Shown here: piece by piece, positions 10,016-21,680 of the stretch | Layout of the letters: every line of letters begins with the position of its first letter | How positions within the stretch are numbered: position 1 is the first letter of the stretch | Assembly (NCBI GenBank): GCA_949128115.1 | Contig: OX421962.1 | Location: 62,165,787-62,229,786, forward strand | Source: Anaspis maculata | Lineage: Eukaryota; Arthropoda; Insecta; Coleoptera; Scraptiidae | Direction of reading: 5' to 3' | DNA: 64,000 nt | The notes under the pieces: generated by a model | Seen by the model: the letters and a program-made list of their open reading frames with translations, nothing else | Told to the model about the DNA's origin: nothing | The model's database searches: none | Made by a program: the position numbers and the translations under genes

Positions 10016-11490
10016 TTTGGTGCTTAAAACGAATTTTAACGCCTAAAATAGGGAAGAAACTTGCCATAACTTTGCCTTTCTACATTAACTGCAGATTTTC
10101 TACGATTTTAGCCTCAAGATGGCGATTACAAGAAAAAACAGTTGACTGTCTTATAAGCAAGCATAATATGACGTGCATTTAAAAAATTATAGCTGTAAGT
10201 ATCTGTTTGTAATTTTATTCAAATGTGTTCCACTAATGTCCACACGAACAGCGTGAATTGTGCGTAAACGAAAGCCATTGACAGCGGCGGTAATTAATGG
10301 ATAAGAAATAACAGTGAAATGTGAAATCAACGCCCATTCATATCGTACATTTCAAACATGCTCCGCTGTGAAAAATGTAGAAGCGTATAATATACCAGGT
10401 AATGCTTGGGCCGCTGATAATTCAGAATATGCTCTCTAATTAAACCCCTGCCGGGCGCTTCACTTCGACTGATAAAATTAAAAAAAAAAACACCAGGATC
10501 ATAATATATTATACGCCTTGCCTGTCCGGTATCTGCTTTCGTTTTCAGTAAATTCATCAACGAAGTTGACCAATAGATACTTTTTGGGAATTTATCTTAT
10601 ACGCAAGGTATGTAGGAAGGTTTTTACTTAAGGAAAAAATCTGAAGATCATTTCTCTGTTACTATCTTCAAGAAAATACAGTAGAGAGTGCCCAGCTTTT
10701 GAGTTAGCAAGAAAAGTGAGAGCAAATTAACGCTTGATGGTTTTTATTAATTTAATTAAAGGTAAAGCTCGAGGTGAAGTTAGTGAAGCTGCCCTTTCAT
10801 TATAAGTGGGTTGCCGCAGCAGTGGGAAACTGCATCATATAGGATGGAACAGATTTAAATTAAAAGTCGTTCAAAATTTGTCAAGCAATTATTATCCGTT
10901 GTGGGTCATCAACTGAAAGAATAAGGCCATAAATTATGTTTATTACAAGAGAGATCCGTGGCTGCTGAACTGGAATTATTTTAGGTAATTTATAGGCGTC
11001 TTTATTCAAAGCGAGTTGCACCGCATTCTGTCAGACAGTGCATTCGCAATGTACCGGGTGTTCTCAGAACAAACGTTGGTTAAGACTATCTCTACTCCTA
11101 GACCCACAAATATCTACAGCTATTGAAATGGTTATAAAAACACGATTCTATTGACGTGAGTCGACGTCTCGAAAAAACTGGGCCTAAGAAAATATTTTCT
11201 AGAAACTTCATAATTTTATCATTGACAAAAAAAAAGGAAGAAACTTATTGGTTATATGGCGGCCTTGAACTACGCTATGTCTAGAAGTATCGTGAGTAAA
11301 CAATGATACCTCAAGCTCCTGCAGGGTCCACATTCTCGAGTTTTATGTCTCTGATTTTTTCTTCTTTCTCCTTTCTCTGCCTTTCGTGTTTTGCATTTTG
11401 CTCGGTACTTTTTCCTGACATCTGACATTCTTCTTGGCATTTTTTTACTCTGACATTTTTTATTATTTGGCGGAGAATAGATGAAGAAAT
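10016..11490. other. Unassigned sequence
   Basis: No gene or bounded element was seen. A short stretch at 11253-11300 (ATATGGCGGCCTTGAACTA) resembles 14503-14545 and may be a small shared repeat. Confidence 0.35.
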
Positions 11491-11640
11491 ACTTATAACT
11501 GTTGAACTGTTCTGAATACAGTTTTTCAAGGATTTTCAAACGACATATTGCAAATCAAGTTCCGTAAGAATTAGCTTCTGTCATTTTTTGATAGTGACAC
11601 TTCTTTCTGCCTGACAGATGACAGCCAAAAACGAATCGGC
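11491..11640 (-). repeat. Dispersed repeat R1, copy 2 (inverted)
   Basis: On the minus strand it follows copy 1 (1537-1835): TTTTTGGCTGTCATCTGTC, GTGTCACTATCAAAAAATG, then GGAACTTGATTTGCAATA and CTGTATTCAGAACAGTT. Only the middle part of the repeat is present. Confidence 0.65.
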
Positions 11641-11660
11641 GCATTACATAGTGAAACCAT

Positions 11661-11918
11661 GGGTGCGTTCAGCAGGCTCTCTGGTGAGTGCTACCGGTGC
11701 ATAACGCATGCGCGTTATCGAGTAGTAGCAGGTATCAGTCGCCATTTTTTCCATCACAATTTATTTGCGGTAGCGGTGATGGAATGGTGAGCTGTTTATG
11801 ACAGTTTATGTCAGTTTTTCGGTGGAAATAAGTGAGGAAATGGTGGGCGATTCGACAAGCCGTTCAGCGGTTCACATATATCTACTGGTAGTGTGTCGGT
11901 AGCCTGCTGAACGTACCC
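11661..11918. mobile_element. Small inverted-repeat element (MITE)
   Basis: The left end GGGTGCGTTCAGCAGGCT and the inverted right end GGGTACGTTCAGCAGGCT differ at one base. Both are preceded by CAT on their own strand, so the ends may extend three bases outwards. No target duplication was settled. No open frame fits a transposase. Confidence 0.6.
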
Positions 11919-13313
11919 CATGTTTGCATACCAAATTTTCAAGCCGATCAGATCAACGGTTTGGCAGTTATCGTAGAAGATCGCTGACATATATTTACAG
12001 ACAAACAAACATCATTATTGAAAATGAGAAAAATGGTCTTAATCGTCTTGAGGGACCTCAAAACGGATATAGGTACTTATCCGGCGAAATCTCAAAACTT
12101 TTTTTCTGCACGATTACAATATTTCCCCTTCCGTATTCTTAGGGGAACGGGAAAGTTAAATAAGTATTATTGATCTTCATTGTTCAATTGTTATTAGAAA
12201 CTTTTATTTGAATAGAATTCCGCGTGTTTCGGCGCTTTTCGACACCAATTTTACGTCGTCCTTAAAGCCTTGAGCTAGACGTTTCAGAACGATGTTGTAA
12301 CTATAACTAACATAACACTGTGCAACCAACCCTGGTTGAAAATACAATTTCCAGTTTCTAATCGCAGAAATATTGACAAGATGATGATAAGAAATCCATG
12401 TGACTTGCGGTATTTCCTGCGAAAGCCACAGAGATGCTTTTGATCCATTAGAGGCATCGTGTGTGCATGGCATCACATCCCATACACTACATCCATCTGA
12501 GCAGAAACTCGCAGCATGTTGTATCAATATTATATTATCCATGTTTCGAGCAATTTCAGGAACGTTAGAGCCGATAATACATCAAGCTTGCAGAATGCAG
12601 GCACATTTTGAAGTGGCGATAATCCGTTGCAATTTATTGCCATATAATCTTCACGGAAGGAACTAATATCATCCGAATATAAATCATTGGGTTCTTGCAG
12701 ATTCCATCAGCATAATGGCAGAAAGTAATAAGGAACAAATGCACATGCAATGAGTTATTTACTTAAATAATTGACCTTTCCAATTTTAGGAGATAGAAAA
12801 TACATGGATTTTCGAGGTCACCTTTGACGTTTTGACGTTTATGACGTTTGGACGTTTCGTTTCTGACTTTTGCGGGAATTTTGAATCGGATAGCTATACT
12901 GTTCCCATTATCATGTGGGGAAAGTCACTAGAGCCCATAAGGGAGTTTTTAATGGACGAAGTAATAGAGTTTTTTCGTAGTAAGATGCACGTGTCTGGTG
13001 CAGCGTGATTCCTGCTGGTGCTGGTGCTGGTGCAGCCACACTTCCATCAAGTTTGGGTCTTTCGTGAACCGGTGCATGGTTATGCTGGGTGTATTCGTCT
13101 TATTCTCGACTCGCATAGAGCGACACAACTGGACCATTTCTGTATCTTCTCAGTTTTCCACTACATATAACACACTTATTGGTAAGAACGAGGGTAAGAA
13201 CAAGTGAAATCATGGAATCCATGCTGAAATCAAATAAATACACGACAGAGCGCTTGTCAGATTCGAAAAATTTCCCATTGTCAGAAACGAAATGTCATAT
13301 CTCAAGAAACATA
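11919..13313. other. Unassigned sequence with short tandem motifs
   Basis: Contains clustered TGACGTTT-like repeats at 12824-12868 and a short GCTGGT array at 13015-13037. A minus-strand open frame of 112 codons (12204-12542) has no recognised domain and no splice context, so it is not called as a gene. Confidence 0.35.
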
Positions 13314-13510
13314 GGGCGCTTTCCAATAACTGCGACAAGACGGATACACAATGTCAAAGTGCACTTTCCAGCTCAATTCTAAACTCAGCCTCGCCAATGT
13401 TTCGATTGTGTCGACATGTGGTGCTATTACTGCTATTAGAACGCTAGCTGTGTCGAATTGTGTCCATATGTGTCCAATTGTGTCCTTATACGCCTTATTG
13501 GGAAGCGCCC
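13314..13510. mobile_element. MITE with GGGCGCTT ends
   Basis: Left end GGGCGCTTTCCAATAA; right end inverted GGGCGCTTCCCAATAA, 15 of 16 matching. The right arm holds the repeated motif TGTGTC(C/G). The flanking bases do not form an obvious duplication. Confidence 0.6.
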
Positions 13511-14579
13511 AATGACCTCGATTAACCGTATCTTATACGCATGACGTCACAGTAAAGAGAGACAACGGAAAATTGGAGACCTCAATTGTTAGTTAAGGTG
13601 TTTTGATACCGGCCGTAAATCTTTCAAAATAAATTAACTGCAAATGGGTTCTCCGATAGCGATTTTTAATCAAGTGATAGTGGCCAAAGTGCGAGCGAAA
13701 GTAAAGGGCAGAAAGGTCTTGTGTAATGTTGATTTTATCTGGGCGCGGAAGCGTTGCTTTTTGGAGCTTTTGCTGGTTGGGCATTATGCCGCTTTGCCAC
13801 TCCAGCTCTATAATTCTGGAAGATGGCGTCAGGTCTGTGTCAGGTCAGTCTAATACAGGCCGTTCTAGAAATAATGACAAGAACAAAAGTAATCATACCT
13901 CAGCTCATGACGGGACTGCCTGTCAAGTTCAAGTTTATGGTTTCAACAAAATGGGTCCTAGAAAGAGATCCAGAGTTCTACTTCTTTATTCGTTCTACGT
14001 AAGTGATTCATAAACATGCATTTGTCTGCGATTTGACAGAGATTTGTTTTGAATTATTACGAATGCCTTTTTATGAATCGAATCTAACTAGAATCCAACT
14101 ATAGTGCAGTGATTTAAAAGTGGCGTCTTAGCGACGAAATCGTAGCGACTTTGTGTTTTTTTTTTCTAGTCAGCAATCTCAAACGGTCACCATCTTGATC
14201 CGCCACATTGGACTTTTTCTTCATCAGTGGTTCAAGCTTCTAGAAAAAGAAAAGACAAGAAGCTGATATTTCGTAAATAGATATCACGAGAAATGCCAGA
14301 AAGTTGAATCTGACATTTTTTACCGTGACTGCCCTAGATCCCGCCATCTTGAATGTTTTTCATAGGTTTAAAAAAATTACACTGAAAGATATCTGTTTTG
14401 CTGTTCAATTTTTCTTAACTCCAATTTTCCAATTTGTATTGCTACTGAAGAAAAACTCAAAATCTGAAGAACTACCATGTTGTCGGCTATTCTTCCAATA
14501 TGGCGGCCTCAAGCTATATGATATTTGAAAGTATCATGATTGAATCTCATGCTGGTGTTGTGGACAATCCAAAAATACA
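13511..14579. other. Unassigned sequence
   Basis: No gene or bounded element was recognised. 13726-14013 is open on the plus strand for 95 codons but shows no domain or splice signal. Confidence 0.35.
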
Positions 14580-14581
14580 TA

Positions 14582-15660
14582 CCGGGTGATCATTTGAAAA
14601 CTATCCACCTGCAATAACTCCCGATTCCTAGTGAATATTTTTTCGATCAAAAACAGGTCGATTTTTATATCGAGGGGGACATCCAAAACATAGATTGGCA
14701 AATTTCTATATTCATCCCCCTCGCCCCCACTCACCCCAACTTTGAAATTTTGAATGACACTACCTACCTTGCGATACATCAAATTGAAGGAAATTAAATT
14801 TTCTTTCTGAAAAAAATATTTCAAAATTTTTTAACCCCCCCTCCTTTTCTCTAAAAATTCTCTGACTGTCACATTTTATATTCTGGACCCCTCATTTTTT
14901 TCTCAATTTAGTCGGCGTCATCCTAGATAGCATCAAAGAAGAAAATTTTCGGTGGAAAAAGTGCTACCCAAACTTCCCCCTTTGCTCTCCCCCACATCAA
15001 CTCCCAAATTTAACAAAACACCACTTACTTTGTGATACATCAAATTGAAGGGAAGTGAATTCTCTTCCCGAAAAGAATTTTTTTGAAATTTTCTATCCCT
15101 CCCCCAATAAATTGGCCATTTGGAGTATTCTAGGGGGGAGATGGGGGCTTCAAAAATTGTGAAAAAATCTTTTTCAGGGAGAGAATTCAATTTTCTTCAA
15201 TTTGATTTATTACAAAGTGGGTATTGACATTTTAAATTTTTGAGGTCAGGTGGGGGAGCGAAGGGGTAAATTTGGGTGGCACTTCTTTTATAAAAAAAAT
15301 TCTCTTCCAATGCTGTGCAGGATGACGTTTACTGTATTGAAGAGAAATGGAGGTCAAGAATATTAACTTGGACACTCAGAGAATTTTAGGAAGAACAGGG
15401 GGTGGGGTTGAAAAATTTCAAAATATTTTTTTAAGAAAGAGAATTTAATTCTCTTTAATTTGATGTATCGCAAGGTAGGTGGTATCATTTGAAATTTCAA
15501 AGTTGGGGTGAGCGGGGGCGAAGGCGCTTAAGATATAAATTCTCCAATGTATGTTTTAGATGTCCCCCTCGATATAAAAATCGACCTGTTTTTGCTCAAA
15601 GACATTTGCACTAGGAATCGGGAGATATTGCAGGTGGATAGTTTTCAAATGATCACCCGG
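14582..15660. mobile_element. Foldback element FB-E, copy 1
   Basis: The left end CCGGGTGATCATTTGAAAAC is repeated exactly in inverted form at the right end, and TA flanks both ends (14580-14581, 15661-15662), the Tc1/mariner type of duplication. The arms are several hundred bases long and pair across a centre near 15120. Within each arm a block beginning AAATTTGATGTATC-like (reading TTTGATGTATCRCAAGG) occurs more than once, so the arms are internally repeated. Related fragments surround the nest at 22679-26975. No transposase is seen. Confidence 0.8.
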
Positions 15661-15711
15661 TATATGATACCTGAAGAGTTTCAGGCGCTCCATGAAAACC
15701 AGCTGCACATA

Positions 15712-15837
15712 CGATTGCGGACAAAAAAAGTACGACAGAGATTGACACGGAGTGTACTGATTTCGCCCTGCTGTCATTGTGACACAAGGCCAAATACTCC
15801 ATGACAGGCTCTGTCCTACTTTTTATGTCCGCAATGC
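15712..15837. mobile_element. TA-flanked MITE, 126 bases
   Basis: The arms CGATTGCGGACAAAAAAAGT and, inverted, GCATTGCGGACATAAAAAGT continue to pair through GTAGGACAGAG. TA lies on each side (15710-15711, 15838-15839). Short non-autonomous element of Tc1/mariner type by its duplication. Confidence 0.7.
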
Positions 15838-16254
15838 TACCTACTTGTTTCTCATTTATTTAACGTCGGTCTATATCCACAACGAGGCTAACACTGGCGC
15901 CGGCGTGTGCTTTCCTCCACTAAGCCGGAAATTTTGACAAAACCCTGTGTGTTCCAACACCAGGGTATGGATTTTCAACGACCATCAAAACTCATGAGGT
16001 CGGTCGGGTCGTTCCTGGGGGGGGTCAAATCCACGACTTTTGACATGGCAGTAGGACGCGCTGACCACCACACCACAAGCTCTTCCTGTACCTACTCAAG
16101 AACTGTCCAATGTGGATGACACGATTGAAGCTGAATAAGAAGTTTGGAATTTATTCCTAGCTACCCTGTAGGCGGCGGTATAGCCTACGAGTTTGAAGCT
16201 GAATGAAAAGGCACTCAAATGAAGAATTAAGTAAATAATGTGGGGGGGAAGTCT
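15838..16254. other. Unassigned sequence
   Basis: No gene was seen. The phrase TTTGAAGCTGAAT-like occurs at 16126 and 16191, a short direct repeat. Confidence 0.4.
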
Positions 16255-16392
16255 CAGACTATCAGACCGACTGAGCAACCACCATCGAAATCCAGCGGGT
16301 GTTTAGACTTGTTTGGGTCTCATCAGTGCTGAAGCATGATGATCGAAGCTGCTGGATTTCGAATGTGGTTGCTTGGTCGGTTTGATGGTCTG
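16255..16392. mobile_element. Palindromic MITE
   Basis: A 45-base arm starting CAGACTATCAGACCGACTGA pairs with an inverted arm starting CCAGACCATCAAACCGACC. The best-matched inner block is CGAAATCCAGC. The spacer is about 50 bases. Target duplication is unclear. Confidence 0.65.
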
Positions 16393-18360
16393 GAACTTCT
16401 TTCTCCTGATATAAGTTAAATATTTCGTTTCTATGCTTGAAGGTTAGAGAGTAAAGTTCGCCTTTTCATAAAGGCATCGACACTAAATAAGAATAAGGTA
16501 GTTCCAAGAACTCGTGAAGTACAAGGACTTAGGTATTTAGATCAACGTATATGGGGTGGGTACCACCTAAGTACTCACTACATTCAGGTGATGTGTGTAT
16601 AAATTATATCATTAGATACCAGCTCTCACGTGAATAAATAAAGCGGTCACAAAAGTAGTAGTAAGTAGTAAGTAAAGAGTTACAGACACCCATGTGGTTG
16701 TACGACAATCATAATGCTCATTTACAGAAATGATTGGGGTAATTAGAGTGTCTGAGATGGTAGTTTGATTAGTGCTAGGGGCGATAATTGTGAGCAGCTC
16801 AACAAGCGAACATTTTACCACGCAACTAAATCATTTCTACAAGAACTGAGCAATAAGAGGCAGAGGCAGATATTTGTCATGTCGTTATTACATGGGTCGA
16901 AATACTCGTTTTATCCATTTCTTCTCCCGCTTCTCAAACTTGCGGACCAACTTCGCCCATAGGATGACTTAAAACCAAATCGACGTGGTAATTGTTTAAT
17001 CTCGGCCTGGCAAAAACTATTTGCGATTGGAAAAAATTGACCGCGTCTGGTTGTAAGAATGCAGTTTTATTGTTGGCTCTTTTTCAACCGTACGCACAAT
17101 AAATGGTTTAATATAAAGCAAAATTTATGGCCGAGGAGACGCTAAATGTTTAGGCATTTGCCAGTTTTTCCCCGGCCGGGTGCAACTGGAGCCAGCCGCG
17201 AGATGTCGTTCCATCAAAACCGCAAAAAGTACCTGATGAGCGGGGCAATTTGCTACGCGGCCAATTCCAATTTAATCACTCGGTATAATTATTATTATGC
17301 GGTCTCTTGTCTCTTCTTCGCAATTGAGGGCATTTATATAATTCCGTACTTCTGCGTAGTTTTCAACTGAGTGATTGATGGAGATGTGGGCAAAATGACG
17401 CTCAATTGCTCGATGGCATAAAAGGCAAAAGCGAATGCCACTGCCTGTTTTCCGCAGAAACGTATTTTCTTGGAGAATGAGAAGGTACCAAAGAAAAAGT
17501 AAGCCCGAAGACAAGTTGCAATACTGCACTTGATGATAATGATGATGATGATGACTTGTGCAAATTGTTAACATAATTTAAAACGCAAACATCAGATAAA
17601 AAGCCGACTCAGATGACATAAGTTCATTAATACACGAGTACTTACCTATAAAAACTTGAGAGTTTGGGCATTTAATTACCTAATACTAACCGTGGCACAA
17701 AACAGATAATGCGAGATTAGTTGATTCGCGATTTTTGCTTATCAATTTGTAGCTGACTGATCAATGGAAATGCTGGTTTATCCCTCAATAATGGAAAGAT
17801 GATGGGTCTAGTACAGATTTCAGGCATTTTTTGTGAGTAATCACCTAGCATTCAGCAGAAAAAAGTTCAGTTAATCTGCAATTAGCCTTGATCGCTGATC
17901 ATCTTTTCTGTGGAACTGACGGTAAGTAGGTACTCAGTTCCTGAAACACAATTTCAGTTTTATCCTGTTCGCAAAAAAAGTTACAAAATACTTTCGTTCG
18001 ATAGACTGTGTTTCCATATTTTGTGGACAAAAGTCTTAGTCGGAAATCAGAAAATAAATTCAGCTCAATATAGGCTCGAGAAAATCAGTAGACAAAAATT
18101 GTTTCGGCAAGTTTAGACCGGGTATATGCTTTTCCAAGAAGCTCAAGGCTAAGGCATGTTTGTTGTTTGCGATATTGCGACAGGCGACCTGCGTTTTGCG
18201 ACCATTGTAGAGACTGACGTGCACAAAAGCAGACCACGGCATACCACCGCCGAAATTAACGTACGTGGCCATTCAATTCACACCGTAATCAATAAGGCAT
18301 TATCGCAAGGTAATTGAGGTTGCACCGCTTCATTCAATTATTTCCCATTGTTTTTCTTAC
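16393..18360. other. Unassigned, probably intronic or intergenic
   Basis: No bounded repeat or domain was seen. If the exon at 18361-18555 is real, the part next to it is its downstream intron on the minus strand. The 70-codon minus-strand frame at 18060-18272 (starting MATYVNFGGGMPW) is GC-richer than its surroundings but has no acceptor in a fitting place. A short ATG array is at 17533-17553. Confidence 0.35.
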
Positions 18361-18555
18361 CTTCGTGCCACACCACCTCTTGTTCGGCTATAATGGTCTC
18401 GTCGTCCGACCATAAAATCTCTTCCGTGGACGCTGCGATGCTGTCGCACTCCATGAAGCTGTCAAAATTCATGCTTTGCCTGACCGCCACGCTGTTACGG
18501 CTGATTGTTCTTTTCTCATCCATGCTTCGGTTTTCGTCCATCGTCCAAGCACAGT
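18361..18555 (-). CDS. Internal coding exon of an unidentified host gene
   Basis: On the minus strand the segment follows an acceptor reading TTTATGCTTTCAG and ends at a strong donor, CACGAAG followed by GTAAGAAAAA. It is 195 bases and open throughout. With one base of the first codon supplied by the previous exon and one base passed on at the end, both introns are phase 1, so the exon could be included or skipped without changing frame. The 65-residue peptide is hydrophilic and acidic, with SVAVRQSMNFDSFMECDS in the middle and WSDDETIIAEQEVVWHEG at the end. No transmembrane segment, zinc finger or known domain was recognised. Its GC-richer, varied codon use differs from neighbouring non-coding DNA. 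The neighbouring exons were not found in this window. Confidence 0.6.
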
Positions 18556-19484
18556 CTGAAAGCATAAATTGACCCATTTATGAATTTATGATTGATTCCG
18601 TAACATGACTATTATTAATTGTTAATTAGATCTATGCGAGATCAGACCGCGATTACTGAGATAGCGCCGAGTTACAACAATCATGCGGCCCCTTACATCG
18701 ATTATCATTATCATGTTGCTGTTGGTAATTGAATTAAATGATCCACTGGGGAGATATTACGGTTTAGGGGCTGTACTAAATAATGTTATCAAATCATATT
18801 CACCATGTTTGATGTTTCAATTTAAGTGAGGGTTGTCGAATAGAAGCATCATAGGCATTTAAGAAAAAGTACATACCTACGAGGATGGGATGAAAAGTTT
18901 CCGGCCTAGCCTATTTTAAGGGCGTCAAATTTTCACTAGAATTTCAACGATCGTTTTATGGTTTCATTTAGTGCCACTCTTCAAAAGCTCAACTCAGTCG
19001 TTCCACAAAATTACGCCCAGTAGGTATATAATTTTATTTTATAAATTTTCGAGTGTGACAGTGTGCTGTTTTTTTACGGAAAAAAACCCGAAAATTAAAA
19101 ATGTAATTGTGTGAAATGAAACTTATATCAGGTGAATTTCCTCTTTCCTTTGGATCGTGAAACAATGTCGGTGTCTGGCCGAGACTACCTCAGGACATTG
19201 TCAAAATTGAGAAATTGTGGAAAAAAAAACCCACTAAACTAATTTTATGAGTCAAGATTTTGAAGGATGTCACTAAATAAAACCATGAAAAGATCATGAT
19301 AGTTTGACGTCCTTAGAGGCGCTGTGCACATTTTGAATCTTCCGCTCGTTTCAGCACCCTCCAAAAAATCAGAAACCTTCAGAAACAAAGCCTAAGTTTT
19401 CTCAAAAGTTTAAGAATCACTACACAATCACAGAAAACTTCGAGCTCCCATAAAAAAGGATCAGGGCAAGATTACGAATTTCAC
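18556..19484. other. Unassigned, probably intronic
   Basis: AT-rich sequence with many short T and A runs, upstream of the minus-strand exon. Nothing recognisable was found. Confidence 0.35.
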
Positions 19485-19858
19485 GTGATACGATAAGAAC
19501 TTGTGTTCGTTCTGTTTGAAGAGTGATCACAGAATAAAAGATTGTCCAGAGATGAATTGATTCGCTTGCCGAAAGAACGGTCACTTGGCTCGGGACTTCA
19601 CTACAAACAAGATAATGCCATATCTACTAAAACAGCAATCATAGTGCATAGAGACCCCGACCAAACTGCCATAGAACTTCAAATCAACAATCACATCGGG
19701 ACAGCATTAGCCAACACTGGATCAACCCTGAATCTAATGATGAAAACGAAAACGATTGAAAACTATCAAGCTGAAGCGACGACGATCTCGGTTGACTGAA
19801 TCTTAGTATACATGGATGATATCCTCGGTGTATTTTCATTTCTATTTTCATTTTCATT
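19485..19858 (+). pseudogene. LTR-retrotransposon relic: gag knuckles, protease, RT motif
   Basis: Plus-strand readings in successive frames give a zinc knuckle CSFCLKSDHRIKDC (intact CCHC), a stop, then a second knuckle CRKNGHLARDF whose last Cys is Phe and whose first Cys is lost. Next comes IGTALANTGSTLNLM, which resembles a retropepsin active site with Asp changed to Asn. Then, after a large gap, ILVYMDDILGVF appears, the YMDD catalytic motif of reverse transcriptase. The order gag, protease, RT fits an LTR retrotransposon, but almost everything between the motifs is deleted. No LTRs were found around it, and it differs from the gypsy copy at 3144. Confidence 0.7.
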
Positions 19859-19867
19859 GGTCCACAG

Positions 19868-20131
19868 CTCAGTCGCACCATGATGCGCGGCATCAGTTTG
19901 CGGTCAACTTTTGGCAAACAAGAACAAACGATAACGGTGATATTTCGCGATTTTGGTGTGCATCACGGCGATGAGGTAGAATGGCTTTATTCCCCAAAAC
20001 AGCACGAATTTCTTGGCGACATATTGGCGCTATTCGGAAAGTGGCTCATTAGTCATCAGGCTAACGGCGGCCGTTTGTTGGTGTTTGCCAAATATTCTCG
20101 CGCATGCGTCTGCAGACGCCTCAACTTATGA
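19868..20131 (+). CDS. Candidate carboxylesterase-like exon
   Basis: A long pyrimidine-rich stretch (19835-19860) ends in GGTCCACAG, a good splice acceptor. The next 87 codons are open to TGA. Residues 28-40 read DFGVHHGDEVEWL. This resembles the block around the catalytic histidine of type-B carboxylesterases and cholinesterases (G-V-x-H-G-D/Y-E-h-x-h-h-F), with His at residue 33. About 25 residues later ILALFGKWLISHQANG resembles the following M-x-x-L-W-x-x-F-A-x-x-G-x-P segment, at the usual distance. The expected Phe-Ala is absent and the tail after residue 68 does not match. It could be a true terminal exon, a decayed one, or chance. Frame and composition are gene-like. The acceptor tract overlaps the end of the retrotransposon relic. 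Confidence 0.35.
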   Translation, partial: LSRTMMRGISLRSTFGKQEQTITVIFRDFGVHHGDEVEWLYSPKQHEFLGDILALFGKWLISHQANGGRLLVFAKYSRACVCRRLNL

Positions 20132-20981
20132 AAAATGCTATAGCTCCGCAACGCAACGGCTGACCCGTCTGATCATCTAGGACTGTTTCGTTATTAAGTC
20201 ATATCAGTCGATATGAAACTATACACAACTGAAACTAACGACCAACTACCATTCATTAGGTGTACCGATATTATGACAGCTGCTAGGTACCTAATAACTC
20301 AAATTAATTTCGTGCAAACAGACTACAAACTTCCCGAGTCTTCTCTTCGTGGCTCAATTCACATAATCTGTAAGCAAATTACAATAGCTTATACGTGTCT
20401 TTAATAGGTATAATTTAACTACCTACCTATCTACCTAATAGAATAAGGTCGGAACATTTGAATACTTTGTTATCAGCAAGATAGATTCAATAGAATAATC
20501 AAGTTTTATACTAAATGACAAGGCGGTAAATGCACATATTATTTTTTCAAATAATTACTAAGCTTGTATTTACTACACAATAATACTCATAGCTTATTTC
20601 GAAAACCGGTGATTAAACTAATTGAATTTCTGATTTGTCCTAGCTAATATCACCTATTTGAAAATGCAGGAGCTATGAAGAGCACAAAGAGAGTTTGGCG
20701 CAAATGGCGCTGTCTAGTGGACAGCGCACAAAGTTTGTCGATAACATGTTGGATTCGCGAAAGGTTGCAAAGCGGGCTGAGCTTGGCTAGGCTATGGTTT
20801 ATAGGTATCTGCACGAAGCATCAAGGAAGGTTTTCAACTTTTTTTCGGGAAATTTGTGCAGGTGGCGAAACAATAACTTGTAATAGAGACTGAGCTCTTG
20901 GATTTTGACAAGCGACATTTAAATTTCCAAATGAGTACTTATACCTACCTACATTTCAACAGGGTTATTTAATACTGACTC
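20132..20981. other. Unassigned AT-rich sequence
   Basis: No gene or bounded repeat was seen. Several TACCTACCTA-like words (20290-20440) are typical of the low-complexity background in this window. Confidence 0.4.
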
Positions 20982-21128
20982 ACCTCGGGTTCCACCAAAC
21001 TTTTATCAACGCGATAACTCTATCACTCTGATAGTAACTAAGCAACTGGCCATCCTATTGGCTGGTGCATAGCAACTATCAGCGTGATAGATTTGATCTG
21101 CTCTTAAAATTTTGGTGGAACCCGAGGT
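20982..21128. mobile_element. Palindromic MITE, 147 bases
   Basis: ACCTCGGGTTCCACCAAA at the left is matched exactly by the inverted right end. The interior (CTATCACTCTGATAG, CTATCAGCGTGATAG) continues the imperfect pairing, so nearly the whole element can form one hairpin. A target duplication is not clear. Confidence 0.75.
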
Positions 21129-21515
21129 AAATATACTGATTTGAGAGTTGTTGCTCCGACCCGACCAAAAGCGACAGTTTTGCCCACGTTATGTTTTGCC
21201 TGTTCACCGTTCCATTCAATTAAAAAGTTGCCTCACCACTGGATAACATTCGGCTAGCCAACCCTTCATCGGTGTTACAAAAATTCACCTTTTCTACGTG
21301 AAACTGCATTTTATAACAATCAAAGAGTCTCCTTCATTCAGTAATTGGACCAAATAAACTTCTCGCAACTGTAATATCGTGTTCAATTGAATTTCTTCCG
21401 AAACTGCAGGTTGACCAGCCTCTACTCCAGCAATCTCTAACATGCCCTTACTCTTCACACTTTCTGATAATTCTACTAATACACAATACACGTCTTAATA
21501 AGAAGGGGGGTTCTT
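21129..21515. other. Unassigned, with a 65-codon minus-strand open frame
   Basis: The minus-strand frame at 21294-21491 (starting MYCVLVELSESVKSK, ending SLIVIKCSFT) reads like a protein in composition, with alternating hydrophobic and acidic residues, but no family was recognised and no splice sites were identified. It may be a transposon fragment. Confidence 0.2.
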
Positions 21516-21680
21516 CAGGGGCGGACTGGGCCGGTGGGCAGATGGCCAACTGTAACTAAAGCCAAAAAGTTCAAATTTTTTGAGATCATCCGGTAATGGA
21601 AAGAGATAGGCAAAAGGGAGGGAGGTGAGCAAACTCTCCCTCCCTCTCTTTCCGCTTATCTTACTCCCTCCTCTCATCTG
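21516..21680 (+). mobile_element. One end of a hAT-like element
   Basis: CAGGGGCGGACTGGGCCGG is a typical CAGNGGCGGAC terminus and resembles the end at 499. No matching right end was found downstream, so only a truncated copy is reported and the right coordinate is nominal. The segment holds short inverted AGGGAGGGAGG/CCTCCCTCCCT runs. Confidence 0.4.

Noticed and set aside
14534..15804. Matching open frames in both arms of FB-E (containing VLDVPLDIKIDLFL)
   Set aside because: They are the same bases read in the two inverted arms. Other FB-E fragments (22679, 26490) do not keep the frame.
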